From: Knoxdaviesia capensis
Taxonomy: Eukaryota > Ascomycota > Sordariomycetes > Microascales > Gondwanamycetaceae
DNA: 64,000 nucleotides
Assembly: GCA_001510575.1 (NCBI GenBank)
Contig: LNGK01000001.1
Coordinates: forward strand, 496,001 to 560,000
Direction: 5' to 3'
The notes beneath the pieces were generated by a model, which worked only from the letters and a program-made list of their open reading frames with translations, was not told the origin of the DNA and did not search any database. The position numbers were made by a program, and so were the translations under genes. Position 1 is the stretch's first letter; each line of letters opens with the position of its first letter. This document shows positions 11,995 to 23,225 of the stretch, in pieces.

Positions 11995-14036
11995 ATGCCT
12001 GAACTCGTGCTCAGCGAGTTTAACATGGTGGTGGCCATTCTTGGTAAGTTTTCTTCACTTTGGTGCTGTCCTGTCCCTTTCATTTCTCCAATGTCTTGGC
12101 TGTGATATCTCCCCCCCCCCCATTTGGGGGCTAACCATGGTGATATTGGGAAATATTCGCGAAAGCTGCTTGCAGGCAGACAGTGATAGGGAATCTTATG
12201 AAATGCTAACTTATGGCAATGATGTTCTCTCTATGCAGGCACCTACCTTGTTCTTTACTGCCTGGTGTCAGTGAAGATTCAGAGAAGCCTATACCTTGGC
12301 GAGGCTTGTAAGTTATACCAAGCTTCTCGATGAAGATAGCATATATCAGCCCCAGCCCAAACCTACTGCTCTCTCCCTCTCTCCCTCTATCTCCAACTGC
12401 ATACACTGTGTATCTTGCATATACACCGCCAACCACACCATGTCGCTAACATGGCTCTCTCTCGCCCCCAGTGCCTGCTCTCCTCGTCGGTATTGTCCTT
12501 GGTCCAATGGCAGCAAAGTTCTTAGACACAGAACGCTGGGGTAGTGCGCAGCAGGGACAGACCAGCCAAATCACCATCCAGGTGATGCGCATCATGATTG
12601 GTGTCCAGCTGGTCATTGCCGGATTCCAGCTGCCGGCCAAGTACCAGCTCACCCGGTGGAAGGAGATGTTCCTCTGCCTCATTCCCGGCATGACTATGAT
12701 GTGGCTGATGACCACGCTGTGCATCAAGATTGTGCTGCCCGATTTGACCCTCCTCGCCACGCTGGTCATTGCGTCGTGCGTGACCTGCACCGACCCAATT
12801 CTCTCCCAGGCCATCGCCAAGGGCCCCTTTGCCGACAAGTACGTGGCGCGCCCGCTGCGTGAGATCATCTCGTCCGAGGCCGGTGCCAACGACGGCTTCG
12901 GGTTCCCCTTCCTGATGTTCGCGAGCTACCTCCTTTTCCACGCCGAAAACCCCGACCTGACTGCCCTGGCCCACGCCGGCGAGTCCGTTGCCGGTGAGCA
13001 TGCCCGCCGCGCGGTCAACTACCTGCTCAACCGCAACGTCGAGAGCGTGCGTGTCGGTGGCGGTGTTGGCCCGGCCATGGGCGACTGGTTCCTGGAGACT
13101 TGGCTGTACACCATCCTGCTCGGCACCACCTTTGGCATCGCCGTCGGCTACATTAGCAAGCGTGCGCTCCGCTTCGCCCTCAAGCGCAGATGGATCAACG
13201 AGGAGTCGTACGTGGTGTTCCCCACCGCCCTCGGCCTGTTCACCATTGGCTTCGGCTCGATCCTCGGCACCGGTGATATCCTGGCGTGCTTCGTTGCCGG
13301 CAACGCCCTCAACTGGGACGGCAAGTACTGCGAGGAGACGGAGAAGCGCCACGACGAGGTCAACAGCTCGATGGACTTCCTGCTGAATGCCGCCGGCTTC
13401 ATGTACGTCGGCATCGTCATGCCGTGGGACAAGTTCAATGACCCCGTCACCGGGCTGACCTACGGCCGCCTGATCGGCCTCGGCATGCTCGTGCTCCTCC
13501 TCCGCCGCATCCCGGTGATCCTCGCCCTGTACAAGTTCATGCCCAAGGTGTGCCCCGACTACAAGCAGGCGCTGTTCATGGGCTACTTCGGCCCCATCGG
13601 GGTCGGAGCAGTGTTCTACGTCGAGCACGCCAGCCACCTGTTCCCGCACTTTGAGCAGCTGGTCGATACCGACAAGGAGCTGGCGCTGATGGTGCGGGCG
13701 CTGCCGTCGGTGGTGTACTTCCTGGTGCTGTTCTCGATCATCGTGCACGGGCTCTCGATCCCGGCGCTGAACATCATCTACGTGTACATGGGCGTGCAGC
13801 CGATCCAGGAGGACTCGGTGAAGCTGCGTCGTAAGTCGATCCACGCACCGCTGCCGTCCAACGCGATCGAGGCGCCCGACGGCGGCATCATTGCCTACAA
13901 CCGCTTCTCGCGGCCGGTGTTCAACACGGCCGAGCTGCCGATGTACAACGCCGACGCGCCGGTGTTCGACGAGGACATCGACCCGCGCGAAAAGAAGGAC
14001 ACGTTTGCGCTGGGCCAGCAGCGCAGCAGAGTGTGA
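11995..14036 (+). CDS. NHA1: Na+/H+ antiporter, Nha1/Sod2 family (CPA1)
   Basis: Plasma-membrane alkali-cation/proton antiporter that exports Na+ (and often K+) for salt tolerance and pH control. Exons are 11995-12043, 12239-12307 and 12472-14036, giving 560 residues. Both introns have GTAAGT donors and a GCTAAC branch motif. Joining them restores the family N-terminus, with YLGEALPALLVGIVLGP across intron 2. About 11-12 hydrophobic segments follow. The signature TCTDPILSQAI and the catalytic-type GANDGFGFPF (Asn-Asp in the transport site) are present, as are LRRIPVIL and GPIGVGAVFY. About 40 extra residues sit after GFPF compared with yeast Nha1. The C-terminal tail is only about 90 residues, closer to fission yeast Sod2 than to the long Nha1 tail. 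Family assignment is secure; ion preference is not readable. Confidence 0.96.
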
Positions 14037-16864
14037 GCCACTCGCCGCCGACTCTAGCGGTTGTGAGCCGCTTCTCTCTCTCAATATTTTCTTTTGGCCG
14101 TTCCTGTTTGTTCTTGTTATGAAACCTTTTTTTTCTCTGCAGTGAAATGAAAAATTCTATTACTTGTTACCGTGTTTTGCGTCTTCGGAATGGTGCTTGT
14201 TCGCTCTCTTCCACATTCCAGCCTGAGTCTTCCTGTCGTCTTTCCTGGTTGCTGTCCCTACCTCGGTTCATCCACTCTGTTCCCGCCCTGGTCGGTTCTT
14301 CCGTGCACCTAGTGAAAGCCTTCTCTCCTGTTTTTCTTTTCTGTACGGCGGTTTCATTTTCCCCGGTGGATATCCACACAGTTTCGGATCCTCCACCCCC
14401 CCGTTTCCCCCTAACCCCCCACCGAAAGAGAGCGAGGAAGACCAAAAAAACATTGTTATATATAGCAACACCTAACAAGCACACTGCAAGAAAGAAACCC
14501 AAGGCAACGGTGGCCGAAGAGGTTTTTTTTTTTTTTCTTTTTTCTTTTTTTACCGTCTCCTGCATGTCTTCTATTCCCGTCTTCTCCTACGAGGATCAGT
14601 GCGCCAAAGTGGGGGGTTTTGGACGATTATCGAGCCGAGAGAAAGACCAAAACAAATACTTAAAAAAACGGGAACACTTCTTTCTTTTTGCAATTTTCGT
14701 TGGGTGTGGACGTGCTTGCTTGCTGCTACTTTTGTCTTTTTTGCTATCGGGCAGCAGGGGGTTGACACGTCCAGGAGCGAGAAGATCAAGGAGGTGAAAC
14801 TGTATAAACCCCAGACGAAGAGGAAAAAGAAACCCAGAAAAGAAAGTGGCCGATCGATGCACACATCCACTCTTCAAACTTACACGCAACTACGCAGTGC
14901 AGAGAGTTTCAGCAGAAGCAAGTGCTCTCTGACCTCCTCTCCGCAAATTCAGCGGCGTCGCTGCCCCCTTGTTTATTGTTCGGTCCGGGCTGGGCTATCT
15001 AACGCCCTCTTTCACGGTATACACGCGTGCACGTTCGCTATCATGGCTTCTACGAAAGATTTTCTTTTTTGGCTTTTGGGGGTTTGCGTTTTCCTTGCCC
15101 GTTTGCGTTTTGCCGGGTTTTGCTTTCTTTTTTGGCTTTAAAGTTAGATTTTGACCCAGATAGATATAAATAGCTCGAGATCTACGCTTCTTTTCACCCT
15201 CAATGCACTGATTTGCGTTTCGGATGGCCGTGCTGCCGATCCACCCTCAGCCAGCGCGTATCTGGACGTTCTCGCAATGCACAGTGGCGGCAACTCCGTC
15301 GCGAGTCCAGACTTTCACCCACCACATGTGCAGTGTACATATGAGCACAGTGCTGTGCCTGTATAGTACAGACGCAACCGAGGAGCCAGAAACGGGGAGA
15401 GGGCGGACACGAGGCACCCACACGAGACGGGAGAGGAGACGAAGGGGGGACGTGTGCATTAGGTTTTAACCGTAAAAAGAAAGATGCTCGACAGGGGCAG
15501 GGGGGCAGCTTTTATCGCATGGCAGCTCGAAACGAAGGAGTGGAACCCAGGAAACGCGTTGGACGGGCATGTGGGCGGATCTTAGGGTCTAGGGTTAGGC
15601 ACACTCGGCACTCAGCACCGCATCGATCGTCAACGGGGGGATTGTTCAAGAATGTATTGCGCAGCATAGGATATATACAAGTATTCAAAAGTGATGGAGT
15701 GGGGGGAATAGCCAAAAAAAGCATTGCGAGAACGACGGAAGAGTTGAGAGGAAGCAGACAGCAAAGAATGCGACCTTCGCTCGTCCGCGTAAACGACCAC
15801 CGCAGTCTTCGAGAGTGTACACACGCAAACACACAGATAGACACACTCCCAGAATGCAAAATAGAACGAACGAAAAGGACTTCAGGGAGAAAAACAAAAA
15901 CAAAAAAAAGCGCCGCCCGCATCCCAAGCAAGAAAACACGAACCGCGAGCCGTAGACACACACACACCGACCACAACCACAACCACCGCCACCACCCCGA
16001 AGCCGCCTGTGGGCATCCCCGCCCGCCGAGTCCGGGAGAGTAGAGCAGACACACGTCTCCCAACCCTCCTGCTTCTTGAGTTGCGGCTTGATCCTCCAGG
16101 AATAGCCACGGCCACATCCTCCCGCCCCCGCCAACCTCGAAACCCCACCCAACGTCGGAACCAGCAAGAAGGAAAAAAGCTCACATGAATTCATAACATG
16201 AAAAAAAGTAAAAAAAAAGCCAGCCTCAAAACCCCCGTATCTCTTTTCTCTCTGTCCGGGTACTCAGAGTATACGCAGACAACAGAGAGGGAACAGGTTG
16301 AGGACTGGCAGGTATCCCGTGAAACCAACATCAACGCCAGAAGTGAGGACTTAAAAAGAAACAGGACAGTCAAAGAAAAGAACCCATGGAGCCGGATTAG
16401 AAAAAAGCAAAGGCGAAGTATTAATGAGTGGGCGAGAAAAAAAAACGTCTGCTCTTGTGGTCGGCGCTTCCTTATATGTACAGAGAATGCAGAAGGAAAG
16501 TTGACGGCACAAGGTCGACGAAATGGGGGGATTCTTTTTTGAAAGAAATAGGGATCAACGAATGGATGAAAGAACGCATGGGAGAAGAACCTCTATAAAC
16601 GCCAGAAAGAAAAAGAAAAAAGACCTCATGCATTTCGTAACTGAAAACAGACAGACGAGAAAAAGAAGAAAACGGGGACGGTGAGGACTCCAAGTGGAGA
16701 GAGAGTAATGAGGCCACTGAAGCCGACTGGCACTCGCTCCGAGAGACAACGCCACCAGGGGCAAACAGGCCCTAGAAGGACATCAAGTCCTCCTCTTTGG
16801 CCGGACTCACACCCACCTCGCCGCGCAGAGCACCAGCCACCGCCACCGACTTGGTGCCCTCGCC
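14037..16864. other. intergenic region between convergent genes
   Basis: This lies between the 3-prime ends of the antiporter and NIMA kinase genes. No coding sequence is supported. It shows long T tracts (near 14522-14550), A-rich stretches (near 15890 and 16200) and a telomere-like TTAGGGTCTAGGGTTAGG at 15582-15599. Open frames here are low-complexity and begin at non-ATG codons. Confidence 0.5.
15582..15599. promoter_or_regulatory. telomere-like TTAGGG motif pair
   Basis: Two TAGGG units (TTAGGGTCTAGGGTTAGG) in intergenic DNA. In other fungi, Tbf1/Teb1-type Myb proteins bind such sites in promoters. Here the site lies between two convergent 3-prime ends, so a promoter role is not obvious. 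Confidence 0.35.
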
Positions 16865-19561
16865 CTACGAGCGCGCCAGGTGCGGCATCGGCGCCTTCAC
16901 GCGCTTCAGGAACGGACTGGGCATGTCGTCGTCGAGCTCCGGGTCCCACACCGTCGGGTCGGTCGTGCCGGCACTGAGCCGGCGGGGGGGCTCAAACGCC
17001 GCCGCCGAGGCCACCGACGCAACTGCCGCCACCGCCGCCGCCGCCCGGTCCCGGAACGCCCCGGCGCCGCCGCCGCGCTTGGGGCTCAGGTTCTCGCCCA
17101 TCAGCACCGCCGACAGCGGCCGCCCGCCCGCGCGCGCCTGCTGCAGCTCAACGAGGGTGCGGCCCTTGATGTTATTCTTGGCTGCCATCTTGCTGAGGGA
17201 CACGTCGTCCTTCTTGGTTGACGGCTTGCGCGAGAGCGGGCTCGCGTTCTCATTTCCCCCGGACACCGCCGCCGCCGATGCCGCCGCCGACGACGCCGCC
17301 GACGACGACGGCACGCCGGTGGCGGGAGTGGTGCGGCCGGTCGGGGCGGCGGACACCGCGCCCAGGTTGGCCGTGGCGCCCTGCGCAATCAGGTTCGTGG
17401 CGGACGGGATCTTACTGAGCCGCCGCGTCGGCGACGCGCTGCGCGGAATCGCCCCGCCATCATGCTTCGTGATGTTGCCGCCGGGCAGCTGCGGCAGCGC
17501 CTTGTTCATGCCGCCGGCCGCGGACATCTTAGGCCCCGCGGTCAGGATCGGCCGGTTCTTGCTGCTGAACGGGTTCTTGTTGGACCGGATGTTGCGTGTC
17601 GGCGACGGCACAATGTCGTCGTCGTCCGAGTCGCCGCCCGACAGGCCGGTGTCGCGCGGCATGTCCCAGTTGGGGTCGCCGGCGATCGTGTTCAGCCGGA
17701 ACAGGTTGCCCGCGCCCATGGCGGTCGGCTGCGCGGCACGGGGCACCAGGACGGCGGCCGTCGTGGTGGAGTGCGGGCCCGCGGGCCCGTTTCGCCGGGG
17801 CGACAGCGAGAGCGACGAGATGGCCATCGGCGACGGCGACATCATCTCCACATCCATCGGCGTGCCCAGGTGGGAGGCTCCCGCAAACATGGTCTGGGCG
17901 CGTCGCAGCGGCGTCCCGGCGTTGCGCTTAGTCAGACTGCCGGACGATCCGCCCGACGGCCGGCCGGTCGGCGCAAAGTCGTCGGGCACGTCGGAGAGGC
18001 TGAGCTCGGTCAGGTCGGTGCTGGACGTGCAGTCGGTGTCGGTGCTGCTGCCGCCGATCGACAGCGAGTTGGAGGTGGACCGTTCCGACAGCGACGTCGA
18101 CGTCTTGCCCATGGCGTGGTCGACACGGCGCGGCACCACCCCGGCAACGCCGCCTAGCAACACTGTGTCGGGAGGCGACGACGACGACGACGACGCCGCC
18201 GCCGCCGCCAACGAAGAGCTGGACACCTTGCGGCGCTGCAGCTCCGCCTCCACGCGCGCCTGCACCTCAATCTCAAAACGCGACTTCAGCGTCTCGATCT
18301 GCTGGTTGACCAGGCGGTTGATCTCCAGCTGCGCCTTGACCTCCCACTCGCGGCGCAGCGCCGTGTCGACGTCCATCTTCATCTGCAGCCGCTCGGCCTC
18401 CAGCCCGGACACCTTGCCGGAGAGGTCGCGCTCGCGGCGCGCCAGCACCTCCTCGCGCGCCTTGAGCGCCTTGCTCAGGTCGACCACCTCCTTCTCCTTG
18501 CGCACCAGCCGCATGATCGGCAGATTGATCAGATCGAACGTGCTGGGCCGCTTGTCCGGGTTCGTGCGCAGGCACTCGCGGATCGTCGATGCCAGCTCGG
18601 GCGAGTACACGTCGGGCAGCGCCGGGTACTTGCCCTCCTTGATCTTCTGCACCAGCTGGTAGTGGGTTTTGGCGTTGAACGGCGGCTCGCGCGAGCAGAG
18701 CTCGTAGATGATGCAGCCGAGCGACCAGATGTCGGACTTGAGCGTGTAGCGCTCGGCCGCGCAGATCTCCGGCGACATGTAGAACGGCGTGCCGACGTAT
18801 GTGGAGGCGAAATCCTGCGATTTTATCATCTTCGAGAGGCCAAAGTCGCCCAGTTTGACGGAGTTGTCCTCGCCGAGGAACACTGGGACACTGTCAGTAC
18901 TGGTGTCTTCAAACAGACAAGCTCGCTACCTATAGACTGAGTCTCGGCATTTCCAACGCATCTACCGTCACTTACCATTCTCCGGCTTGAGGTCACGGTG
19001 CATGATCACCATCGAGGACGTCGGCGGCTTCTGGCCCGCAACGTTGGTCGTCAATCCCAACACATCCGACCCGACCTCGGCGGGATCGGCGCCGTAGTGG
19101 CAGCGGTACAGCGCCGAGGTGAGCTGCGAGAAGATGCTCCACACGAACGCCTCGGTGGCGCGCTGGCCCTTGTGTGCCAGGTCCTTGATGACCCGGCCCA
19201 GGTCTCCGTTGCCGCAGTACTCCATGTACAAGTGCAGCTCCTGGGTGGCCTTGAGATGATCGCGGTGGTAATAGGCAACGATATTGTCGTGGCGGAGGTG
19301 CGACAGGCATTGGAATTCGGCGTGCAGTTGTTCGCGTTCTTTCTGGGACATCTTCAGGTAGTTGATTTCCTTGCGGCAGAGGATCAGGCCGTCGGCCTTT
19401 CGTCGAACCTTTCGAATGATACCGAACGAGCCATGTCCTACACGAGAAGCCCCAATACCCAGGTTAGAAGCGAGCACTCGGGAATGACGACTACATAGCA
19501 CAGCCGGTCACTTACCAATCTTTTCGAGCACATCGTACTCATCGGCCTTCGTACTAGTCAT
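16865..19561 (-). CDS. nimA: NIMA-type mitotic Ser/Thr kinase
   Basis: NIMA/Kin3/Fin1-family kinase (NEK) promoting mitotic entry and spindle or nuclear-envelope events. Exons on the minus strand are 19561-19516, 19437-18976 and 18882-16865, giving 841 residues. The Gly loop GHGSFG is restored across intron 1. HRDLKPEN (about 162-169) joins VFLGEDNSVKLGDFGLSK across intron 2, with DFG near 182-184 and GTPFYMSPE in the activation segment. A roughly 30-residue insert before HRDLKPEN (GADPAEVGSDVLG...) is typical of fungal NIMA proteins. A coiled coil follows the kinase (about 293-390, starting RLVRKEKEVVDLSKAL). The remainder is a long Ser/Ala/Pro-rich disordered tail with many SP/TP sites, as in NIMA regulatory tails. 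At 841 residues it is longer than Aspergillus NIMA (about 700). It is divergent from the BTB gene, with 1.2 kb between them. Confidence 0.96.
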
Positions 19562-20766
19562 GGCTGGAGATAGATGGTTCTGCTTTGGACGTTTGCTGTG
19601 TTCACCGCAATCTCACACTGATGTCCATTCAAGCCTCTGAGAAGCAAAGATCCACGAGGGAGCATAAAGATGATGAGTAGGAGGAAAAGTAGAAGAGATC
19701 ACAGCCCAGGAGAAGTTGGCTTCGGGTGTGGTGGAGGCACTTGATGCAGGAGGAAGCGATACGGAGGATGAGGTCTGTGATGATGTGTGGGCACGAGAGC
19801 CTGTCTGTAGGACGATATTAACGGAAGCGGAAGAGATGCGAAGACGGGAGAGAAGAGGTTGGGCGAAGGGAGGAAGAAAGAGAAAAGAGATCTCCAGAAG
19901 TCTCTCCAGAAGAGTTGAATGGTTCCTGCTGTGATGTTAGTAGAAGTCGGTCGACCGAGTGAGTTGTGGTTGTTGTTATGAGGAAAACATGGTTGGATAG
20001 CATATGAAGCAAGGAAGATACACAGTGGAGAAAAAGAAAAGAACTGGCTGGCATGAACCCATTCCTCTCAGCGGCCCCCTGGTCACTTTTGGGGGAATTC
20101 CTCACACGGATTTTTGCGGTGTGGACCAGAGCAACGGCGGTGGTGATGGTGAGAGAAGTGCGCTGAAGAACCGTCGTCAAGTAAATAGAAAGCCGCCGGG
20201 TTTTTTGTTTACACGTCGGCTAGGCAACCACCGGTGTAACTGGGTTTACCCGCCGTTATGCCGGCTATCGGAGCGCTTATCTGCTTTGAGCTAGTGCTTG
20301 CCGAGATTCTGCCGCCCAACGGCCGGGCCCGCTTTTATTCTTCACATCTCTGGTTTACCCAGCAATTCTCCATCCACCAGCTTAAAGCCCGCCAGCTATA
20401 GAGGGCCCAAGTACCGCTTCTGCAAATCAACGTGCCAGAGTACATTGAAGCTATCTTCACTTGTATTTCAAAGACATCGAAGGCGATTGAACCTGTACCA
20501 CCTTATGTAAACCATCCATCACCATTCTTCCGGTCTATTCTGTTGCAATCTCATTTTCTCTGTTCATCAGACTGTTTGTGATACGGCAAGCTCTACATTT
20601 CTCATTAGCATTTTTTGCATTTTCTCCCGGGTCTTCCACCTTGGTTTCCCAGCTTTGTCCGCTCCTCCGGCTCCGGCCCCCGGCTCGACCCCTCCATCCC
20701 GCTCCGCTATCTCCGTGCACCACCACCCACCACCTCCACCACCCAATTTTCCAACGTCCAACGGCA
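19562..20766. promoter_or_regulatory. divergent promoter region, NIMA kinase / BTB gene
   Basis: This 1.2 kb separates two divergent start codons. It is purine-rich next to the kinase gene and pyrimidine-rich (C/T) before the BTB gene start. It contains a forkhead-like TTGTTTAC near 20205 (separate entry). No gene is supported inside it. Confidence 0.45.
20205..20212 (-). promoter_or_regulatory. forkhead-like site GTAAACAA
   Basis: The minus strand reads GTAAACAA(A), the classic forkhead core used by cell-cycle forkheads in yeasts. It lies about 650 bp upstream of the NIMA kinase start, and NIMA-family kinases are often G2/M-regulated. A single 8-base match is common by chance, so this is only a suggestion. 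Confidence 0.25.
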
Positions 20767-22895
20767 ATGGCCTTGCACAAAGGGCAACTTGAAGCTCACC
20801 TCCATGAAGAATATGATCTGATTCGAAGCGGAGTGCTGAAGGAGGAGAATCCCCTCGATAACTCGCCCCTCTTCCACGACTTCTTGGAGGCTTGTCGTCG
20901 GGGAGACCTGAAGAGCTGCCAGGAGCTCATTCACCAGGGCGTCAACGTCAATGGAAAAGATGCCTTTGACTACACGCCGCTGGTTATAGTTAGTGCCCCT
21001 CCGAGGAGTTCCTCTGCCGTCTGTTCTGTCGGCCACCCTGCTCTAACTTTGCCGCACTTAGGCCAGTTTATGTGGTCACTATGAACTGGTTGAACTACTG
21101 CTTGATAATGGTGGGTAACACCTTCATTCCCACCGCCCCAACCTGTCTCGGTAGCTCCGGATGTCTGCATCTCACTCGCCGTCCATGTACTGACCCGCCA
21201 ACAGGCGCCACTGCCGAACGAAACACCTTCCAGGGTGAACGTTGCATCTACAATGCGCTGACCGACAAGATCCGCAACCTGCTGCTCAAATACGATTTCA
21301 GCAAAAACACTGACCCGCTGACCGACTGGGCCAATTTCATCAACACGCTTCTCACGCCCAGAGGCCGCTCGACCTCCGACTTCACCATCAAGTTTGGCAA
21401 AGATCACGAGGCAGCGTTGTCTGTCCACAGATTCATTCTGTCTGCACGTGCCTCCTTCTTCAAGGACGTTTTAGCCGATCCGGCATCTCGGCACTGGAAA
21501 CTGCCGTCGTCCATCCCCATTGAGTCCATGTCTGTGGTGCTGCACTATCTGTATCTGTGGGAAACGCCCCGCGAGCTCGTTTCGCCAAAGAGCAGAGTCA
21601 GCGAGGAGGAGGTGTTAACCGGCATCGATAAGCTCACACGTCGCATGGGCCTGGACCGACTATGGGAGCAGATTCTAGCTTCAGACAAACACCGGCTGGC
21701 GCGTCAGCGCCACTCCGAGGAGATGCACCAGGCCCAACAGGATATCGAGTCCTTCTTCAATGACCACGTGCTCGGCCGGCAGTTTTCAGTGCCCACCGAA
21801 TCTGTCTCTCTCGTCAAATGGGCACCGAACAACGATACCTTTGCTGACTGTCTCCTTGCAGCGGAATACCAGGACCTGGACGATGCAGACCAAGGCGGCA
21901 GCACTGCGAAGATGGAATCCACCTCAATTCCCATCGGAGGCTTCTCTGCTGGTGGCACTCAATCCCAAGTCCGGCGTTCCGCCATATATCCCGTCCACAA
22001 GGCTATGCTCCTGCGTTCCCCATATTTTGAGACCATGTTTTCCAGTAGCTTTGCCGAGGCCCAGTCAATCTCCGATCATCTGCGCGTCATTCCGGTAAGC
22101 TTCCGGCCGGAGGTCCTTGAGGTTGTGCTTGCCTTCCTGTACATGGAGAAAGTGATTATCCCGCTCGATCTATGTCTCGAGGTGCTGTATGCGGCCGACA
22201 TGCTGTTCCTGGACAAGCTGAAGACCCTCGCTTCAACCGCCATTACCACCCTGGGCAACGGATCCCTGACGGCGCTGAACGACCGGACCCGTCGGGCCGA
22301 GAACGGCGCGCCGGGCGAAGCCGAGGACACCGACTTCGAGGAGGAATCCATAAACATCTACGATGTCATCCACACCGCGTGGGACCTGCGGGTGCAGCGC
22401 CTCGAGACCTTTGCCGCGCGCTTCCTGGCCAACCGCCTCGAGTACTACATCGACGAGGACTCGTTTACCGATCTGATCCGCGAAAGTGCCGGCCGGCTCA
22501 CGCGGAGAGAAGAGACCGATACCATTGAGTTGCTGGATGATATCCGGTACTACCTGAACGAGCGGTTCCGCCTGCGGTTTGAAGATGCCGGCTTAGAGGA
22601 ACTTGACGAGGAATTTCAGGCTCTTGCTGTCGCTGATTCTCAGAACGAAGCTGCCAGAGTTAACCCGGCTGCCGAGGGGCCTGAAAAGGCAGCCGAGCCT
22701 GTGCCTGTTGTTGCTGTTGAACGGCCTCCAGTTCCCCCTCAGGAGGAGTCTGCGACAGAGGGCCCGCCGGTGGATATCATCCGCACGCTTGATGGCGAGA
22801 TTGTCGAGGATGAGTTCCAGTCCGATGCGAAGAACTACGAGATTTTGATGGCGAAGTTGGACATGATTTTAGAGAAACTCAATCTAGATGCATAG
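20767..22895 (+). CDS. ankyrin repeat and double BTB/POZ protein (ABTB1/BPOZ-like)
   Basis: Homologue of animal ABTB1 (BPOZ) and yeast YIL001W, putative Cullin-3-type substrate adaptors. Exons are 20767-20988, 21062-21110 and 21205-22895, giving 653 residues. Intron 1 has a GTTAGT donor and intron 2 a GTGGGT donor. Splicing restores the ankyrin helices: FLEACRRGDLKSCQELI, then ASLCGHYELVELLLDNGA, then ERNTFQGERCIYNAL (about 48-105), matching the N-terminus of ABTB1. BTB1 covers about 150-240 (DFTIKFGKDHEAALSVHRFIL). BTB2 covers about 275-430 (YPVHKAMLLRSPYFETMF). An acidic linker and helical C-terminus follow, ending in a short heptad-like helix (LMAKLDMILEKLNL). Substrates cannot be inferred. 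Convergent with the Spp1 gene. Confidence 0.9.
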
Positions 22896-23225
22896 AGTTC
22901 ACATGCCTGGTCGTATTAGATGCTGCTTTCCAGATGAGTTGCGATAGTTTGTATGCGAGCATTTTCTTTTCTTTCGGCATGGCGTTCACACATTCTGGGC
23001 AGGTTGGGTGGCTTGGTTGAGATCCACGGGTACACTGTAGCGATACACAGATGATATCTGCAAACGAGCGTCGAGATTTAAGGCATATCACATATCATTA
23101 CGGACGGGCATTTGAAACTAAGCATTGCGTGGTATTGTCTCGTTGCTCATTAAAAACGAATGTGAAGGCATTACGGGGCTCCAAATAGCGTCAAGGTGCT
23201 CGTCTGACCTGCAGGACACCACCCC
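22896..23225. other. short convergent intergenic spacer
   Basis: 330 bp between the 3-prime ends of the BTB gene (+) and the Spp1 gene (-). It must hold both terminators. I see no further gene. Confidence 0.5.

Noticed and set aside
12522..14084. 520-codon minus-strand open frame opposite the antiporter gene
   Set aside because: It is the shadow of a GC-rich coding exon with strong third-position bias. The translation is His/Arg/Val-rich with no family features, and the plus strand is clearly Nha1.
16797..18662. 621-codon plus-strand open frame opposite the NIMA kinase
   Set aside because: Antisense shadow of the GC-rich kinase tail; low-complexity Ala/Arg/Ser sequence with no domain.
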